Source: Microbacteriaceae bacterium
GTDB taxonomy: Bacteria > Actinomycetota > Actinomycetes > Actinomycetales > Microbacteriaceae
Assembly (NCBI GenBank): GCA_029979375.1
Contig: JAPOHQ010000013.1
Coordinates: 1 to 21,138 of the forward strand
Length of the DNA stretch: 21,138 bases
Direction of reading: 5' to 3'
Of the stretch, positions 1 through 7,561 are shown one piece after another (position 1 is the first letter of the stretch; every line of letters starts with the position of its first letter). The position numbers and the translations under genes are program-made. The notes under the pieces are model-generated. The model was not told where the DNA came from, did not search any database, and saw only the letters and a program-made list of their open reading frames with translations.

Positions 1-343
1 AGATAATCTCTGCGGCACTCGCCTGAGGCTTGGCCGGAATAGCACTGCAAGGGCCAATCTCGGTTGGTTCGGTTGCCGGAGTCTCGGGGATGTCGACCCT
101 GATGTTTTTCAAACAGTCGATCGCAGGGTCCTCGGCTCGACAGTTCTCCACCCTCGAGTCCAAGAAGGCTTGAATTTGTTCGAGGGTCATTGAGCCAAAG
201 TCAAAGAAGACACTGTCGCTGATGATCAGGCCTGGGTCGAATGCGCTGCCCGGAGGTGCGGCCTGGGCCGGTTGGCTCAGGCTCACTAGGCCGACCAGAG
301 CCATGACGGCGCTGGTCAAGACAGCAATTGCGCGTTTGATCAC
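1..343 (-). CDS. Secreted protein, N-terminal part only (runs off the left edge)
   Basis: About 114 codons are visible; the C-terminal part lies outside the window. The start is GTG (plus positions 341-343), overlapping the TGA of the upstream lipoprotein gene by four bases (GTGA), so translational coupling is likely. The N-terminus is a clear signal peptide: IKRA, a hydrophobic stretch, then an AQA-A type cleavage site near residue 27. The mature part begins with SAFDPGLIISDSVFFD and MTLEQIQAFLDSRV, followed by two cysteines in a short loop (ENCR...IDCL). From memory, this arrangement opens a family of actinobacterial exported proteins, often named hypothetical or hemagglutinin, whose later part resembles a lysozyme-like cell-wall domain. 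That domain would lie beyond the edge, so cell-wall hydrolysis is inference. The call as an exported protein is firm; its function is not. Confidence 0.75.
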   Translation of the reverse strand, partial: MIKRAIAVLTSAVMALVGLVSLSQPAQAAPPGSAFDPGLIISDSVFFDFGSMTLEQIQAFLDSRVENCRAEDPAIDCLKNIRVDIPETPATEPTEIGPCSAIPAKPQASAAEII

Positions 344-873
344 GGAATGACCACCGAACTGGCAGGGGAGGTGCCGAAGTGTCGCTCGGACTCGTATTTC
401 ACCGTGACAATACCGTTGCCGCTGGGAAGTTCACTCAGCGGATATTCGATAGGAAAACACTGGGTGTAGTCGCTAGATGGCTCGGCCTTCACCTCGAGCT
501 CGGCCTCGGTGTCGCCACCAAGGAATCTCAATGTGCAGGTACCTCCGGTCTCACTGATGCCCGGTACCTGCGCGACCACGGTCAGCACCCCGAAGTCTTC
601 CTCGACCACGGCCATGATGATTGTGACCTCAGTCTGCACGGCCTCGATGGTTGGCTCTTCGCTCGGTTCCTCGGAGGGCTCGGCGGTTGGCTCGGCGCTT
701 TGGCTCTCAGTCGGCTCGGGGTCGGCTGTGACCGTCACGGTCTCAGTCGGCGATGGCTCTAGAGAAGGCTCCTCCGGGAGGCCCGTGGCACCCCAATTTG
801 GGTAAAAAACGCTGCACCCCGTCAGAGTCAGGAGGGTAGCGCAGGCTAGCGCGAGTGCGCGAAAACTAGGCAT
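340..873 (-). CDS. Putative lipoprotein with acidic Pro/Glu/Thr-rich linker
   Basis: A 177-residue protein with a lipoprotein signal peptide: MPSFRALALACATLL then the lipobox LTGC, with Cys20 as the predicted lipidated residue. Residues about 30-75 are a low-complexity spacer of Glu, Pro, Ser and Thr (repeats such as EPT, EPS, SEEP), which probably holds the C-terminal domain away from the membrane. The C-terminal domain (about 80-177) is beta-rich in appearance, with two cysteines (TCTLRF and YTQCFP) that could form a disulfide, and it resembles a small Ig-like fold. I recognise no enzymatic motif. A strong Shine-Dalgarno sequence precedes the ATG. The gene overlaps the downstream secreted-protein gene, so the pair is probably co-expressed and acts at the cell surface. 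Function unknown. Confidence 0.8.
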   Translation of the reverse strand: MPSFRALALACATLLTLTGCSVFYPNWGATGLPEEPSLEPSPTETVTVTADPEPTESQSAEPTAEPSEEPSEEPTIEAVQTEVTIIMAVVEEDFGVLTVVAQVPGISETGGTCTLRFLGGDTEAELEVKAEPSSDYTQCFPIEYPLSELPSGNGIVTVKYESERHFGTSPASSVVIP

Positions 874-876
874 GGC

Positions 877-884
877 TCACCTCC
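877..884 (-). promoter_or_regulatory. Ribosome binding site of the lipoprotein gene
   Basis: On the minus strand GGAGGTGA lies just before the ATG at 873, with six bases between the GGAGG core and the start. It is the strongest Shine-Dalgarno match noted in the window and supports the chosen start. Confidence 0.8.
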
Positions 885-914
885 AGCTACCTTCAACCTT
901 AGGTTTAGATTCTT

Positions 915-935
915 AAAAAACCCTGATGGCTGGGG
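915..935 (-). terminator. Weak terminator candidate after purE
   Basis: On the minus strand, downstream of the purE stop, a short CCC...GGG hairpin (eight-base loop) is followed directly by six T residues. The stem is only about three G-C pairs, so intrinsic termination would be weak. The same 100-base gap must also hold the lipoprotein promoter, which I could not pick out. Confidence 0.3.
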
Positions 936-973
936 CGTTTTGAACTAATGAGAGAAGCCTGAAAATACGCTGA

Positions 974-1462
974 TTAGAGGCTGGACTTGAGGTTTTCGTT
1001 CTTCTTGGCGACAGCTTCGGCGAGCTCGGCGCGATAGGCGTCGAGTTTGGCAAGAAGCTCTGTGTCGGAGGTGGCCAATATCTTGGCCGCCAACAATCCT
1101 GCGTTCTTTGCCCCATCAATGCTCACGGTTGCCACCGGAACACCGGCCGGCATCTGCACGATTGAAAGCAGCGAGTCCATGCCATCGAGATTGCCCAGCG
1201 CCACTGGGACTCCGATAACCGGCAGTGAGGTCACCGACGCAATCATTCCAGGAAGATGAGCGGCCCCGCCTGCTCCCGCAATGATTACCTTGACTCCCCC
1301 GCTGGCAGCCGCCTTACCCCACTCGATCATGCGTTCGGGGGTGCGGTGGGCGCTTAGAACCTCGACATCGCTCTCAACTCCAAGCGAGTCCAGGGCAACC
1401 TTGGCATCCTGCATGACTCGCCAATCGGAGTCCGAACCCATGACAATTGCGACTTTGGCCAT
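974..1462 (-). CDS. purE: N5-carboxyaminoimidazole ribonucleotide mutase PurE
   Basis: A 162-residue class I PurE, the usual length. It converts N5-CAIR, made by the neighbouring PurK, to 4-carboxy-AIR in de novo purine synthesis in the cytoplasm. Visible motifs are the phosphate-binding GSDSD (residues 9-13), SAHRTP with the catalytic His39, and the glycine-rich AGAGGAAHLPGM loop followed by PVIGVPV, all typical of the octameric class I enzyme. It starts with ATG four bases after the purK stop, so it is the last gene of a birA-purK-purE transcript. The C-terminal tail is rich in Lys and Glu, common in actinobacterial PurE. Nothing is missing or unusual. Confidence 0.96.
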   Translation of the reverse strand: MAKVAIVMGSDSDWRVMQDAKVALDSLGVESDVEVLSAHRTPERMIEWGKAAASGGVKVIIAGAGGAAHLPGMIASVTSLPVIGVPVALGNLDGMDSLLSIVQMPAGVPVATVSIDGAKNAGLLAAKILATSDTELLAKLDAYRAELAEAVAKKNENLKSSL

Positions 1463-1466
1463 GTGA

Positions 1467-2594
1467 CTAGTCTAGGGAGGCCTCGCCGTAGAGGGCTGAT
1501 CTGGCCGCCCTACCGCGTTCAAGCAGCTGGTCCGCGTCTTCCCCGAGCAGGGTGATGTGGCCCATCTTTCGCCCCTTGCGAGCAGTCTTGCCGTAGGTGT
1601 GGAACTTGGCTTCGGGAAACTCGGCCATCGCCGTCTGGTAGTTGCCGAGGAAGTCGTTGTCATCATCCACTCCGAGCAGATTTACCATCACCGCCGCCGG
1701 CGCTCGAAGCTCGGTGCTTCCCAAGGGAAGGTCGAGGACCGCCCTTAGATGCTGCTCAAACTGCGAGGTGACAGCGGCCTCAATAGAGAAGTGCCCGGAG
1801 TTATGGGGACGCATAGCAAGCTCATTGACCAACAGCTTGCCGCCTTGGTCTTCAAACATTTCGACGGCCAAGACGCCAGTTACACCAAGACCCTCAGCAA
1901 CTGCCTTTCCGATCTCCAGCGCTGGGCCGGCATCGAGGTTTGGTGCCGGGGCAATCACCTCGGAGCAGACACCACCGCTCTGGATCGTCTGCACCGTGGG
2001 CCATGAAGCAATCTGACCACTGGGACGCCTTGCCACCAGCTGGGCAAGCTCGCGCTTGAACTCCACCTTCTCTTCTGCCAGCAGTGCTCCGCCGAGATCC
2101 GGAAGCCTGTCGAACCAATCGGCAACCTCGGCCGCGCTTTTCACCACTCGAACACCCTTGCCGTCATAGCCACCGATGGGCGTCTTTACGACGACTTCCC
2201 CGCGGGGGGTAAGAAACTCCTCCAGTTCGCCTGGGGTCTGAACCTCTTTCCACTGCGGTTGAGGCAACCCGAGCTCGGCCAGTCGCTTTCGCATGACCAG
2301 CTTGTTCTGGGCGTGTGCCAGGGCATTCGGTCCCGGATGCACCCGCACTCCCGCCTCCACGAGCCCAAGGAGAACCTGCTGCGGCACGTGTTCGTGATCG
2401 AAGGTAATGACGTCGAGGCCGCTGGCAAAGCTGGCGACCTGGGAGAGGTCGGTGTAATCACCAACCTTGGTGGTTGCCGCCACTGCCGAGGAGCCTTCGC
2501 TCTCCGCAAAGACCCGGAGTTCAACTCCGAGTGCAATTGCCGCAGGGTACATCATTCGGGCAAGTTGCCCACCTCCGATAACGCCTACCCGCAT
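1467..2594 (-). CDS. purK: N5-carboxyaminoimidazole ribonucleotide synthase PurK
   Basis: A 375-residue ATP-grasp enzyme that uses ATP and bicarbonate to carboxylate AIR to N5-CAIR, the substrate of PurE. The N-terminal Rossmann-like preATP-grasp domain opens with MRVGVIGGGQLARMM; then come FDHEHVP, the ATP-grasp segment around KTPIGGYDGKG, and near the C-terminal side NELAMRPHNSGH, all PurK signatures. The frame is open upstream to 2693, but that extension overlaps birA and lacks similarity to the family. The ATG at 2594 is preceded by AGGGAGAG and puts the glycine motif at the expected place. It starts 19 bases after the birA stop and is followed by purE four bases on, so the three genes probably share one mRNA. 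Confidence 0.95.
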   Translation of the reverse strand: MRVGVIGGGQLARMMYPAAIALGVELRVFAESEGSSAVAATTKVGDYTDLSQVASFASGLDVITFDHEHVPQQVLLGLVEAGVRVHPGPNALAHAQNKLVMRKRLAELGLPQPQWKEVQTPGELEEFLTPRGEVVVKTPIGGYDGKGVRVVKSAAEVADWFDRLPDLGGALLAEEKVEFKRELAQLVARRPSGQIASWPTVQTIQSGGVCSEVIAPAPNLDAGPALEIGKAVAEGLGVTGVLAVEMFEDQGGKLLVNELAMRPHNSGHFSIEAAVTSQFEQHLRAVLDLPLGSTELRAPAAVMVNLLGVDDDNDFLGNYQTAMAEFPEAKFHTYGKTARKGRKMGHITLLGEDADQLLERGRAARSALYGEASLD

Positions 2595-2613
2595 TTCTCT
2601 CCCTGCATCGCCT

Positions 2614-3342
2614 CTAGTTTCGCAGATGCCAAACGTCCGCGGCACTGAGCTCATGCCTTTTATCTGACTGAACAACCAGATGGCCAGTCGCATTAATGCC
2701 GGTGGCTAGACCGACGATCTCGCCACCTCCTGGCAGCTGAGCCCTAACCCTGCTGTTCAGTGTCGAGCAGTTCTTGGAGTATTCCTCAACGAGCTCGATC
2801 GCGATGTCTGCTGGACTTTGAGCCATCCTGGCTCGCAACTGCCCAAGCTCCATCAATAGTCCGGAGAGGACATCGTCAAAGCTTGCTGCACCAAACTCGC
2901 TGAGGGCACAAGCTGTTTCCGGTGCACCGCGTTGGATAGCAATGTTCACCCCGATTCCAGCAATCACCCCTCCCGGGGCAACCTGAAGCAGAAGACCGGA
3001 GACCTTGCGACCGGAGATCAAGATGTCATTCGGCCACTTGATGCTCACCTCAGGGGCGTGCAAGGAAACAACCCGCGCTGCCGCAACGGCCAAAACAACG
3101 GGCATAAGCTCTGGCAACTCTGGTGCTGCAAAGAAGACCGAGAGCGAGAGTGAGCTGCCGGGCTCAGATACCCACTCGCGTCCAAGCCTTCCCTGGCCTT
3201 TGGTCTGGGAGGCGGCGGCAAGGGCATAGAGATCGGGAAGTGCAGCTTGATCGAGCCTCCGGGCCAGCTCAAGGTTTGTGGAATCAACCGACTCAAGAAA
3301 ATGCAGGTTCTTGCTTGCCAGCTGCGACTTCTCGAGATTCAC
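2614..3342 (-). CDS. birA: Biotin--[acyl-CoA carboxylase] ligase BirA, no DNA-binding domain
   Basis: A 242-residue biotin protein ligase. It makes biotinyl-5'-AMP and transfers biotin to the carrier lysine of a carboxylase, here most likely AccA encoded about 7 kb away. Motifs in order: SVDSTN (residues 18-23), the nucleotide and biotin loop QTKGQGRLGREW (46-57), and KWPNDILI (102-109) with GRKVSGLLL after it. The C-terminal 50 or so residues form the small SH3-like domain. No N-terminal helix-turn-helix is present, so this is a monofunctional enzyme, not a biotin repressor. The start is GTG. It is divergent from accD across 125 bases and heads the birA-purK-purE operon. Confidence 0.94.
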   Translation of the reverse strand: MNLEKSQLASKNLHFLESVDSTNLELARRLDQAALPDLYALAAASQTKGQGRLGREWVSEPGSSLSLSVFFAAPELPELMPVVLAVAAARVVSLHAPEVSIKWPNDILISGRKVSGLLLQVAPGGVIAGIGVNIAIQRGAPETACALSEFGAASFDDVLSGLLMELGQLRARMAQSPADIAIELVEEYSKNCSTLNSRVRAQLPGGGEIVGLATGINATGHLVVQSDKRHELSAADVWHLRN

Positions 3343-3348
3343 GCTTTA

Positions 3349-3354
3349 AAGATA
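3349..3354 (-). promoter_or_regulatory. Candidate -10 box of birA (leaderless start)
   Basis: On the minus strand TATCTT lies six bases before the birA GTG, and no Shine-Dalgarno sequence is present. A -10 hexamer this close would start transcription at or beside the initiation codon, giving a leaderless mRNA, which is common in actinobacteria. The -35 region is poorly matched. Confidence 0.4.
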
Positions 3355-3458
3355 GAGCAGGCCTAACTTTTGTAGCTTTCCGAGATGCTTTGCGAATCTC
3401 TTTGTCGTTTACATGCAACTCAAAGGTGTCCTCTCGCAATAAAGTAGGAGGGCTAGTT

Positions 3459-3463
3459 AGGAG
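3459..3463 (+). promoter_or_regulatory. Ribosome binding site setting the TTG start of accD
   Basis: AGGAG lies four bases before TTG at 3468. It is the reason to choose this start over the much longer open frame reaching back to 3123, which runs antisense through birA. Confidence 0.6.
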
Positions 3464-3467
3464 TCAA

Positions 3468-5057
3468 TTGGCAAAGAAACCAGACCTCAGCACCACTAGT
3501 GGCAAGCTCGAGAACCTCAAGCAGCGCTATCACGAGGCGGTCTTTGCTGCCGGTGAGGCAGCAATCGAGAAGCAGCACGCCAAGGGCAAGAAGACCGCTC
3601 GCGAGCGCATTGCAATGCTGCTCGACGAGGGTTCTTTTACCGAGGTAGATGAGTTTGTCCGGCACCGATCAAATGCCTTCGGAATGGAGTCAAAGCGTCC
3701 ATACGGCGACTCAGTGGTCACCGGGTTCGGCACCATTCACGGCAGGCAGGTCGCCGTCTACTCCCAAGATTTCACAATTTTTGGTGGATCACTTGGTGAA
3801 GCCGCCGGAAACAAAATCATCAAGGTTATGGAACTGGCAATCAAGACCGGAGTTCCAATCATCGGCATCCTGGACTCTGGCGGCGCCAGGATCCAAGAGG
3901 GCGTGATTGCGCTCGGTAAGTACGGAGAGATCTTCCGGCTAAACACCCACGCCTCCGGAGTGATTCCTCAAATTTCTCTGATCATGGGTCCGGCAGCTGG
4001 TGGTGCGGTCTACTCCCCCGCGCTTACCGACTTTGTCGTCATGGTGGACAAGACCTCCAACATGTTTGTCACAGGCCCCGATGTGATCAAGACGGTCACC
4101 GGTGAAGATGTCGGGATGGAGGAGCTTGGCGGAGCCAGAGCTCACAACGAAACTTCGGGGGTCGCCCACTACCTCGCCTCGGACGAGGAGGATGCGATCG
4201 ACTACGTCAAGTCGCTGGTCGGCTTCCTGCCCGAAAACAACCTCTCCGAGACCCTGACCTATCAGGCGGAAACCGAGCTCGAGATCACCGAGTCGGATCG
4301 CAAGCTGGACACCTTGATACCCGACTCACCCAATCAGCCATACGACATGCACACCGTCATCGAGACTGTCGTGGATGAGGGCGAGTTCCTCGAGGTTCAG
4401 CCGCTGTTTGCACCAAACATCATCATTGGTTTCGCGAGGGTGGATGGCGAGTCGGTAGGGATTGTCGCAAATCAACCGTTGCAAATGGCTGGCACGCTCA
4501 ACATTGATGCCGGCGAGAAGGCAGCCAGATTCGTTAGGTTCTGTGACTCATTCTCGATACCGATCCTGACCCTTGTCGACGTTCCCGGTTACCTGCCGGG
4601 CACCGATCAGGAGTGGGCTGGTGTAATCCGGCGCGGTGCGAAGCTGCTTTATGCCTATGCCGAGGCGACGGTGCCGCTGGTGACTGTGATCACCCGTAAG
4701 GCCTACGGAGGCGCCTACATCGTCATGGGCTCCAAACAACTCGGTGCGGACATCAACCTCGCGTGGCCAACCGCAGAGATCGCAGTGATGGGTGGCCAGG
4801 GGGCGGTAAACATCCTGTTCCGCGAAGAGATTAGGAAGGCCCAAGAGGAGGGCAAGGACATTGCAAAGGTAAGGGACCAGCTGGCCCAGGAATACACCTA
4901 CAACGTCGCCAGTCCCTTCCTTGCGGCAGAGCGCGGCGAGCTCGATGGAATCATCGAACCGGCTGCAACCAGGACCGCAATTGTCAAGTCGCTGCGCGCT
5001 CTCAAGACCAAGCGCTCGAGCCTGCCGCCCAAGAAGCACGGAAACATCCCACTCTGA
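3468..5057 (+). CDS. accD: Acyl-CoA carboxylase carboxyltransferase subunit AccD (AccD5/PccB type)
   Basis: A 529-residue carboxyltransferase beta subunit, normal length for the AccD5/PccB family. It transfers carboxylate from carboxybiotin on AccA to an acyl-CoA. The N-terminal half carries GKKTARERIAMLLD, DSGGARIQEG and GPAAGGAVYSPALTDF (oxyanion and CoA site); the C-terminal half carries VDVPGYLPGTDQE and KAYGGAYIVMGSKQ. At the position known to govern acyl chain choice in Streptomyces PccB (Asp) versus AccB (Ile), this protein has Ile (residue 418), which suggests acetyl-CoA is accepted as well as propionyl-CoA. Translation starts at TTG with AGGAG upstream. The stop overlaps the ATG of accE (TGATG), so the two are translationally coupled. 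BirA is divergent next door. Confidence 0.94.
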   Translation: MAKKPDLSTTSGKLENLKQRYHEAVFAAGEAAIEKQHAKGKKTARERIAMLLDEGSFTEVDEFVRHRSNAFGMESKRPYGDSVVTGFGTIHGRQVAVYSQDFTIFGGSLGEAAGNKIIKVMELAIKTGVPIIGILDSGGARIQEGVIALGKYGEIFRLNTHASGVIPQISLIMGPAAGGAVYSPALTDFVVMVDKTSNMFVTGPDVIKTVTGEDVGMEELGGARAHNETSGVAHYLASDEEDAIDYVKSLVGFLPENNLSETLTYQAETELEITESDRKLDTLIPDSPNQPYDMHTVIETVVDEGEFLEVQPLFAPNIIIGFARVDGESVGIVANQPLQMAGTLNIDAGEKAARFVRFCDSFSIPILTLVDVPGYLPGTDQEWAGVIRRGAKLLYAYAEATVPLVTVITRKAYGGAYIVMGSKQLGADINLAWPTAEIAVMGGQGAVNILFREEIRKAQEEGKDIAKVRDQLAQEYTYNVASPFLAAERGELDGIIEPAATRTAIVKSLRALKTKRSSLPPKKHGNIPL

Positions 5058-5278
5058 TGTGCGTCTACACAGCCCAGGGAATCCAGGCCGAACTCGAGGT
5101 TCGCGGTGGCACACCTGAAGAGCAGGCGGCTGCTCTTGCGGTCGTTGAGTCAGCAATTCTGGAATCACGCAGGCTCGGCCGGATCGCAATCAAGAAGCCG
5201 AGGACCAGCTGGGCTAATTCGGCATCAAACCTGCGCGGCCCGCTCGAACAGTCCTGGCACTCCAAGGCAAGAAGCTAA
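5057..5278 (+). CDS. accE: Acyl-CoA carboxylase epsilon subunit AccE
   Basis: A 73-residue protein matching the small actinobacterial epsilon subunit that binds AccD and strengthens the AccA-AccD complex. Features of the family that can be seen are an N-terminal strand ending in EVRGGTPEEQAAAL, a short helix, and a basic tail with the recurrent SWANSASNLRGPL segment. Its ATG overlaps the accD stop by one base. The sequence is short and variable within the family, so position directly after accD is part of the evidence. No other function is suggested. Confidence 0.82.
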   Translation: MCVYTAQGIQAELEVRGGTPEEQAAALAVVESAILESRRLGRIAIKKPRTSWANSASNLRGPLEQSWHSKARS

Positions 5279-5411
5279 TCTGTCCCCCAAAGAGGGGCAG
5301 GAAAAAGCAGAATTTCTGTTTCACTCAGCCCGCCGTTGTTTTACCTTGGTAGCAGCTATTCCAAACGCAAAGAAGGGTTGCGGGATTGGCTTCCGGGGAA
5401 CCGGGGGGTTC

Positions 5412-5431
5412 GGGGCGACTAGGGTCGCCCC
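5412..5431. terminator. Strong hairpin between convergent genes
   Basis: An eight-base perfect G-C-rich stem, GGGGCGAC with GTCGCCCC, and a four-base loop. It sits between the end of accE (plus) and the end of the membrane-protein gene (minus), eight bases from the latter's stop. There is no long T run on either side, so it may work as a bidirectional but weak terminator or as a 3' mRNA-stabilising structure. The rest of the 161-base gap holds a second small CCCC/GGGG hairpin near 5284-5298 and G-rich sequence, but no gene. Confidence 0.5.
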
Positions 5432-5439
5432 TTGAACTG

Positions 5440-6405
5440 TTAAAGCCGAATGAATAAATCCGGGCGGTCGGCTTCCTTGCGAATGGCCGCCATCGTGACT
5501 CGCCAGCCATCGCCCTGCGAGGCTCTCACCACCACCTTGCCGGCCTTGATTTTCGCCAGTCGCTGCGCGACCTCTTGGAGGTAGGGAAGCCGGCCCCGGG
5601 CATCGAGGTCATCGAGGCCGCCATCGTCAAGCAGCTGGACCTCAACCCCTCGCCTTCGAGCTGCACGTGTTGCTTTCACGACATCTTCGGTCAGCAGGTT
5701 GCGACCCCGAATCTGATCTCTTAGTTCAGACTCCTTTAGGAGTGCTGCCACGCGATCTTTCTCCGATAGCTCCCCGGCCGATCGAACAATCTTCCTCATT
5801 AGCGGCAAGACCTCAGAGAGCGTTTCTCTGAGTCGCTGGGTGCGCTCGGCTCGGGCGGCAGATGAGGCTGCGGCTGCTGTGTCTAGTGAAAAGGCGCGGT
5901 TACGGAACTCCGCTGCGCTGCGCTCACTGTTCTGCAAGGCAATCGATGCGGCGTGGCCTACAGAGACCAGGACCCAGGTTCCAATGAGTCCTGAATTGAA
6001 GATCACATCGGTACCACCCCATTGCAAAACCTCCAGGGTCACGACTACCGTGCCCATCCAGGCCGCCTTCGGAAACTGTCGAATGGCAACAATCGCCAGA
6101 ACAGTGCCGACAGCCGCGATATGCCAGGTGGCATAGCTCGATTGTCTAACCTCGCCGAGAGCGTCAAATACCAAAAGCGGGATCACCAGAGCGATTGCCA
6201 CCGCGATGAAGGTGGTGAGCGGTCTGAGCTTCAATCCCGGCTTGTCAATCAGGATGGCAATCAAAGTAAGAAGGTAGAGAAGGAGTGCCCAGTAGACCAA
6301 CATCGGTTCGCGATATTCCCCGAGGCTTACCAGTCCAAGGAAGGCGTGATAGAGGCCATAGCCCATTGCCATTGCACCCAACTGCCAGCGCGAGAGCCTA
6401 AGCAT
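5440..6405 (-). CDS. Membrane protein resembling a histidine kinase without its catalytic domain
   Basis: A 321-residue protein I do not recognise by name. About six hydrophobic segments lie in residues 10-156 (roughly 10-28, 36-53, 63-81, 93-109, 115-128, 138-156). A cytoplasmic region follows: an Ala/Arg-rich probable coiled coil (about 158-210, ending in LSEVLPLMRKIV), then LRDQIRGRNLL and a small alpha/beta C-terminal part (VEVQLLDDGG ... WRVTMAAIRKEA). The layout copies a DesK-type kinase, but I see no phospho-acceptor His box and no N, G1 or G2 ATP-binding boxes. Its ATG overlaps the end of the kinase gene by eight bases, so the two are coupled and may form a complex. It could be a degenerate sensor partner or a regulator of that kinase. 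Confidence 0.75.
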   Translation of the reverse strand: MLRLSRWQLGAMAMGYGLYHAFLGLVSLGEYREPMLVYWALLLYLLTLIAILIDKPGLKLRPLTTFIAVAIALVIPLLVFDALGEVRQSSYATWHIAAVGTVLAIVAIRQFPKAAWMGTVVVTLEVLQWGGTDVIFNSGLIGTWVLVSVGHAASIALQNSERSAAEFRNRAFSLDTAAAASSAARAERTQRLRETLSEVLPLMRKIVRSAGELSEKDRVAALLKESELRDQIRGRNLLTEDVVKATRAARRRGVEVQLLDDGGLDDLDARGRLPYLQEVAQRLAKIKAGKVVVRASQGDGWRVTMAAIRKEADRPDLFIRL

Positions 6406-7561
6406 TGCGCCACCTCAGTGAAACCTTGACCCCCATCCCGGGAGCAGATTCAATCTCCGCCTGGCCCCCTACCGACTCAACTCGGGCTTGGATTGAGGTT
6501 CGGATGCCAATGCGATCTCTGGTCGCGCGATCGAGCCGGAAGCCGATGCCATCATCCACGATCTCGAAAACCAAGGAGTATTCCTCTGGGGAATCCAGCA
6601 GGAGCTCTATTGTCTTGGCCTGAGAGTGCTGAATTGCATTGTCCAAAGCCTGCAGGGTTGCCTCCGTCAAGGCCTGTGCAACCTCCGGATCCAGGTTTTC
6701 AGACCCCCCACCTCGCGAAGTGACCGCCACCCTCGGATCAAGATCAAGGGCCGCCTTTTCAATTGCCTTGAATAATCCCAATGGGGTAACGCTGCCGATC
6801 GCAGCTACCTCATCCTCAGCTCGCTGGAGTGACTCGATGGCGACCGTTGCACTCCTTACCGCCGCCTGCTTTTCAACTGCACTTTGAGCCCTAGCCGCGA
6901 GCAGGAGGGTGTGTAGTACCTGATCGTGAACCAGGGCATCTAGCCTGGAGCGCTCTCTCTCGATCGCGTCGAGGCTTGCCTTGTCAATGGCGCTCTGGAT
7001 TGCAGCGGTGTTGGCAACATCAACATCTGTCGCGCCATCCCTGACGAGCTGAACTAGGCCCGCGATGGCAAAGCCAAAGACCAGAATGTATGCCGAATCC
7101 AGCAGGGCATCGAGGTATCTCCCTCCATCAAAAAGGACTTGCTTTGAAAGAAACCAGCTCGCCGAGAGTATTGGGATGTAGGCAACCCACACCCTAGGTG
7201 GGCTGCTAACTCCGATTACCACCGCTGCCACCCCAAGGGCCCACCAGGCCCAGGGTTTGTTATCTGGAGAGAAGGCGCTTGGGTCAGCAATCAGGGCGAG
7301 GATCCAAACGAGTCCGAGCACGATGGCGCCATGGACTCGGAAGACAACTCGCCATTCGAAATTGAACCAACTGCTCAGCACAGAGAGAACGGCGCTGACC
7401 ACAAACACTCCGAGCAGAAAGCCCCCGATGGTCGGATATGCGTCCAGCTGGAAGAGGCCATTGATGATCACCTCGATGCTGCTAACCAATATGACGACTG
7501 CTGCGATGCGGCGGATTGAGACCTCAAGACGGTTGGTCGCAATAGACGCCAGCTGTTGCAT
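6398..7561 (-). CDS. Sensor histidine kinase (DesK/NarX-like HPK7 type)
   Basis: A 387-residue membrane kinase. Six hydrophobic segments fall within residues 17-172, with almost no extracytoplasmic domain, so it probably senses something in or near the membrane. The dimerisation and phospho-acceptor region is RLDALVHDQVLHTLLLAA (His212 in the usual place before Asp; His217 follows). The ATPase domain has an N box at DNAIQHS (Asn308), a G1 box VDDGIGF (about 336-341), and a C-terminal GIRTSI...GMGVKVSL G2-like part. It starts with ATG overlapping the response-regulator stop (TAATG), and its own stop overlaps the next membrane-protein gene. The natural partner is the regulator at 7561-8211. The signal cannot be read from the sequence. 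Confidence 0.88.
   Translation of the reverse strand: MQQLASIATNRLEVSIRRIAAVVILVSSIEVIINGLFQLDAYPTIGGFLLGVFVVSAVLSVLSSWFNFEWRVVFRVHGAIVLGLVWILALIADPSAFSPDNKPWAWWALGVAAVVIGVSSPPRVWVAYIPILSASWFLSKQVLFDGGRYLDALLDSAYILVFGFAIAGLVQLVRDGATDVDVANTAAIQSAIDKASLDAIERERSRLDALVHDQVLHTLLLAARAQSAVEKQAAVRSATVAIESLQRAEDEVAAIGSVTPLGLFKAIEKAALDLDPRVAVTSRGGGSENLDPEVAQALTEATLQALDNAIQHSQAKTIELLLDSPEEYSLVFEIVDDGIGFRLDRATRDRIGIRTSIQARVESVGGQAEIESAPGMGVKVSLRWRNA

Noticed and set aside
640..770. Repeated GGCTCGG-like bases suggesting a tandem repeat or CRISPR
   Set aside because: They encode the Glu/Pro/Thr/Ser linker of the lipoprotein and have no constant spacing or spacers.
2595..2693. Longer N-terminus for PurK
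   Set aside because: It overlaps birA, lacks family similarity, and the glycine motif would start 30 or more residues too late.
3123..3467. Upstream extension of the accD open frame
   Set aside because: It runs antisense through birA, has no similarity to carboxyltransferases, and the TTG at 3468 has a ribosome binding site and gives family length.
4548..5189. 213-residue open frame on the minus strand
   Set aside because: It lies antisense to accD and accE, whose products are clear. Its composition is that of a shadow frame in G-C-rich DNA.
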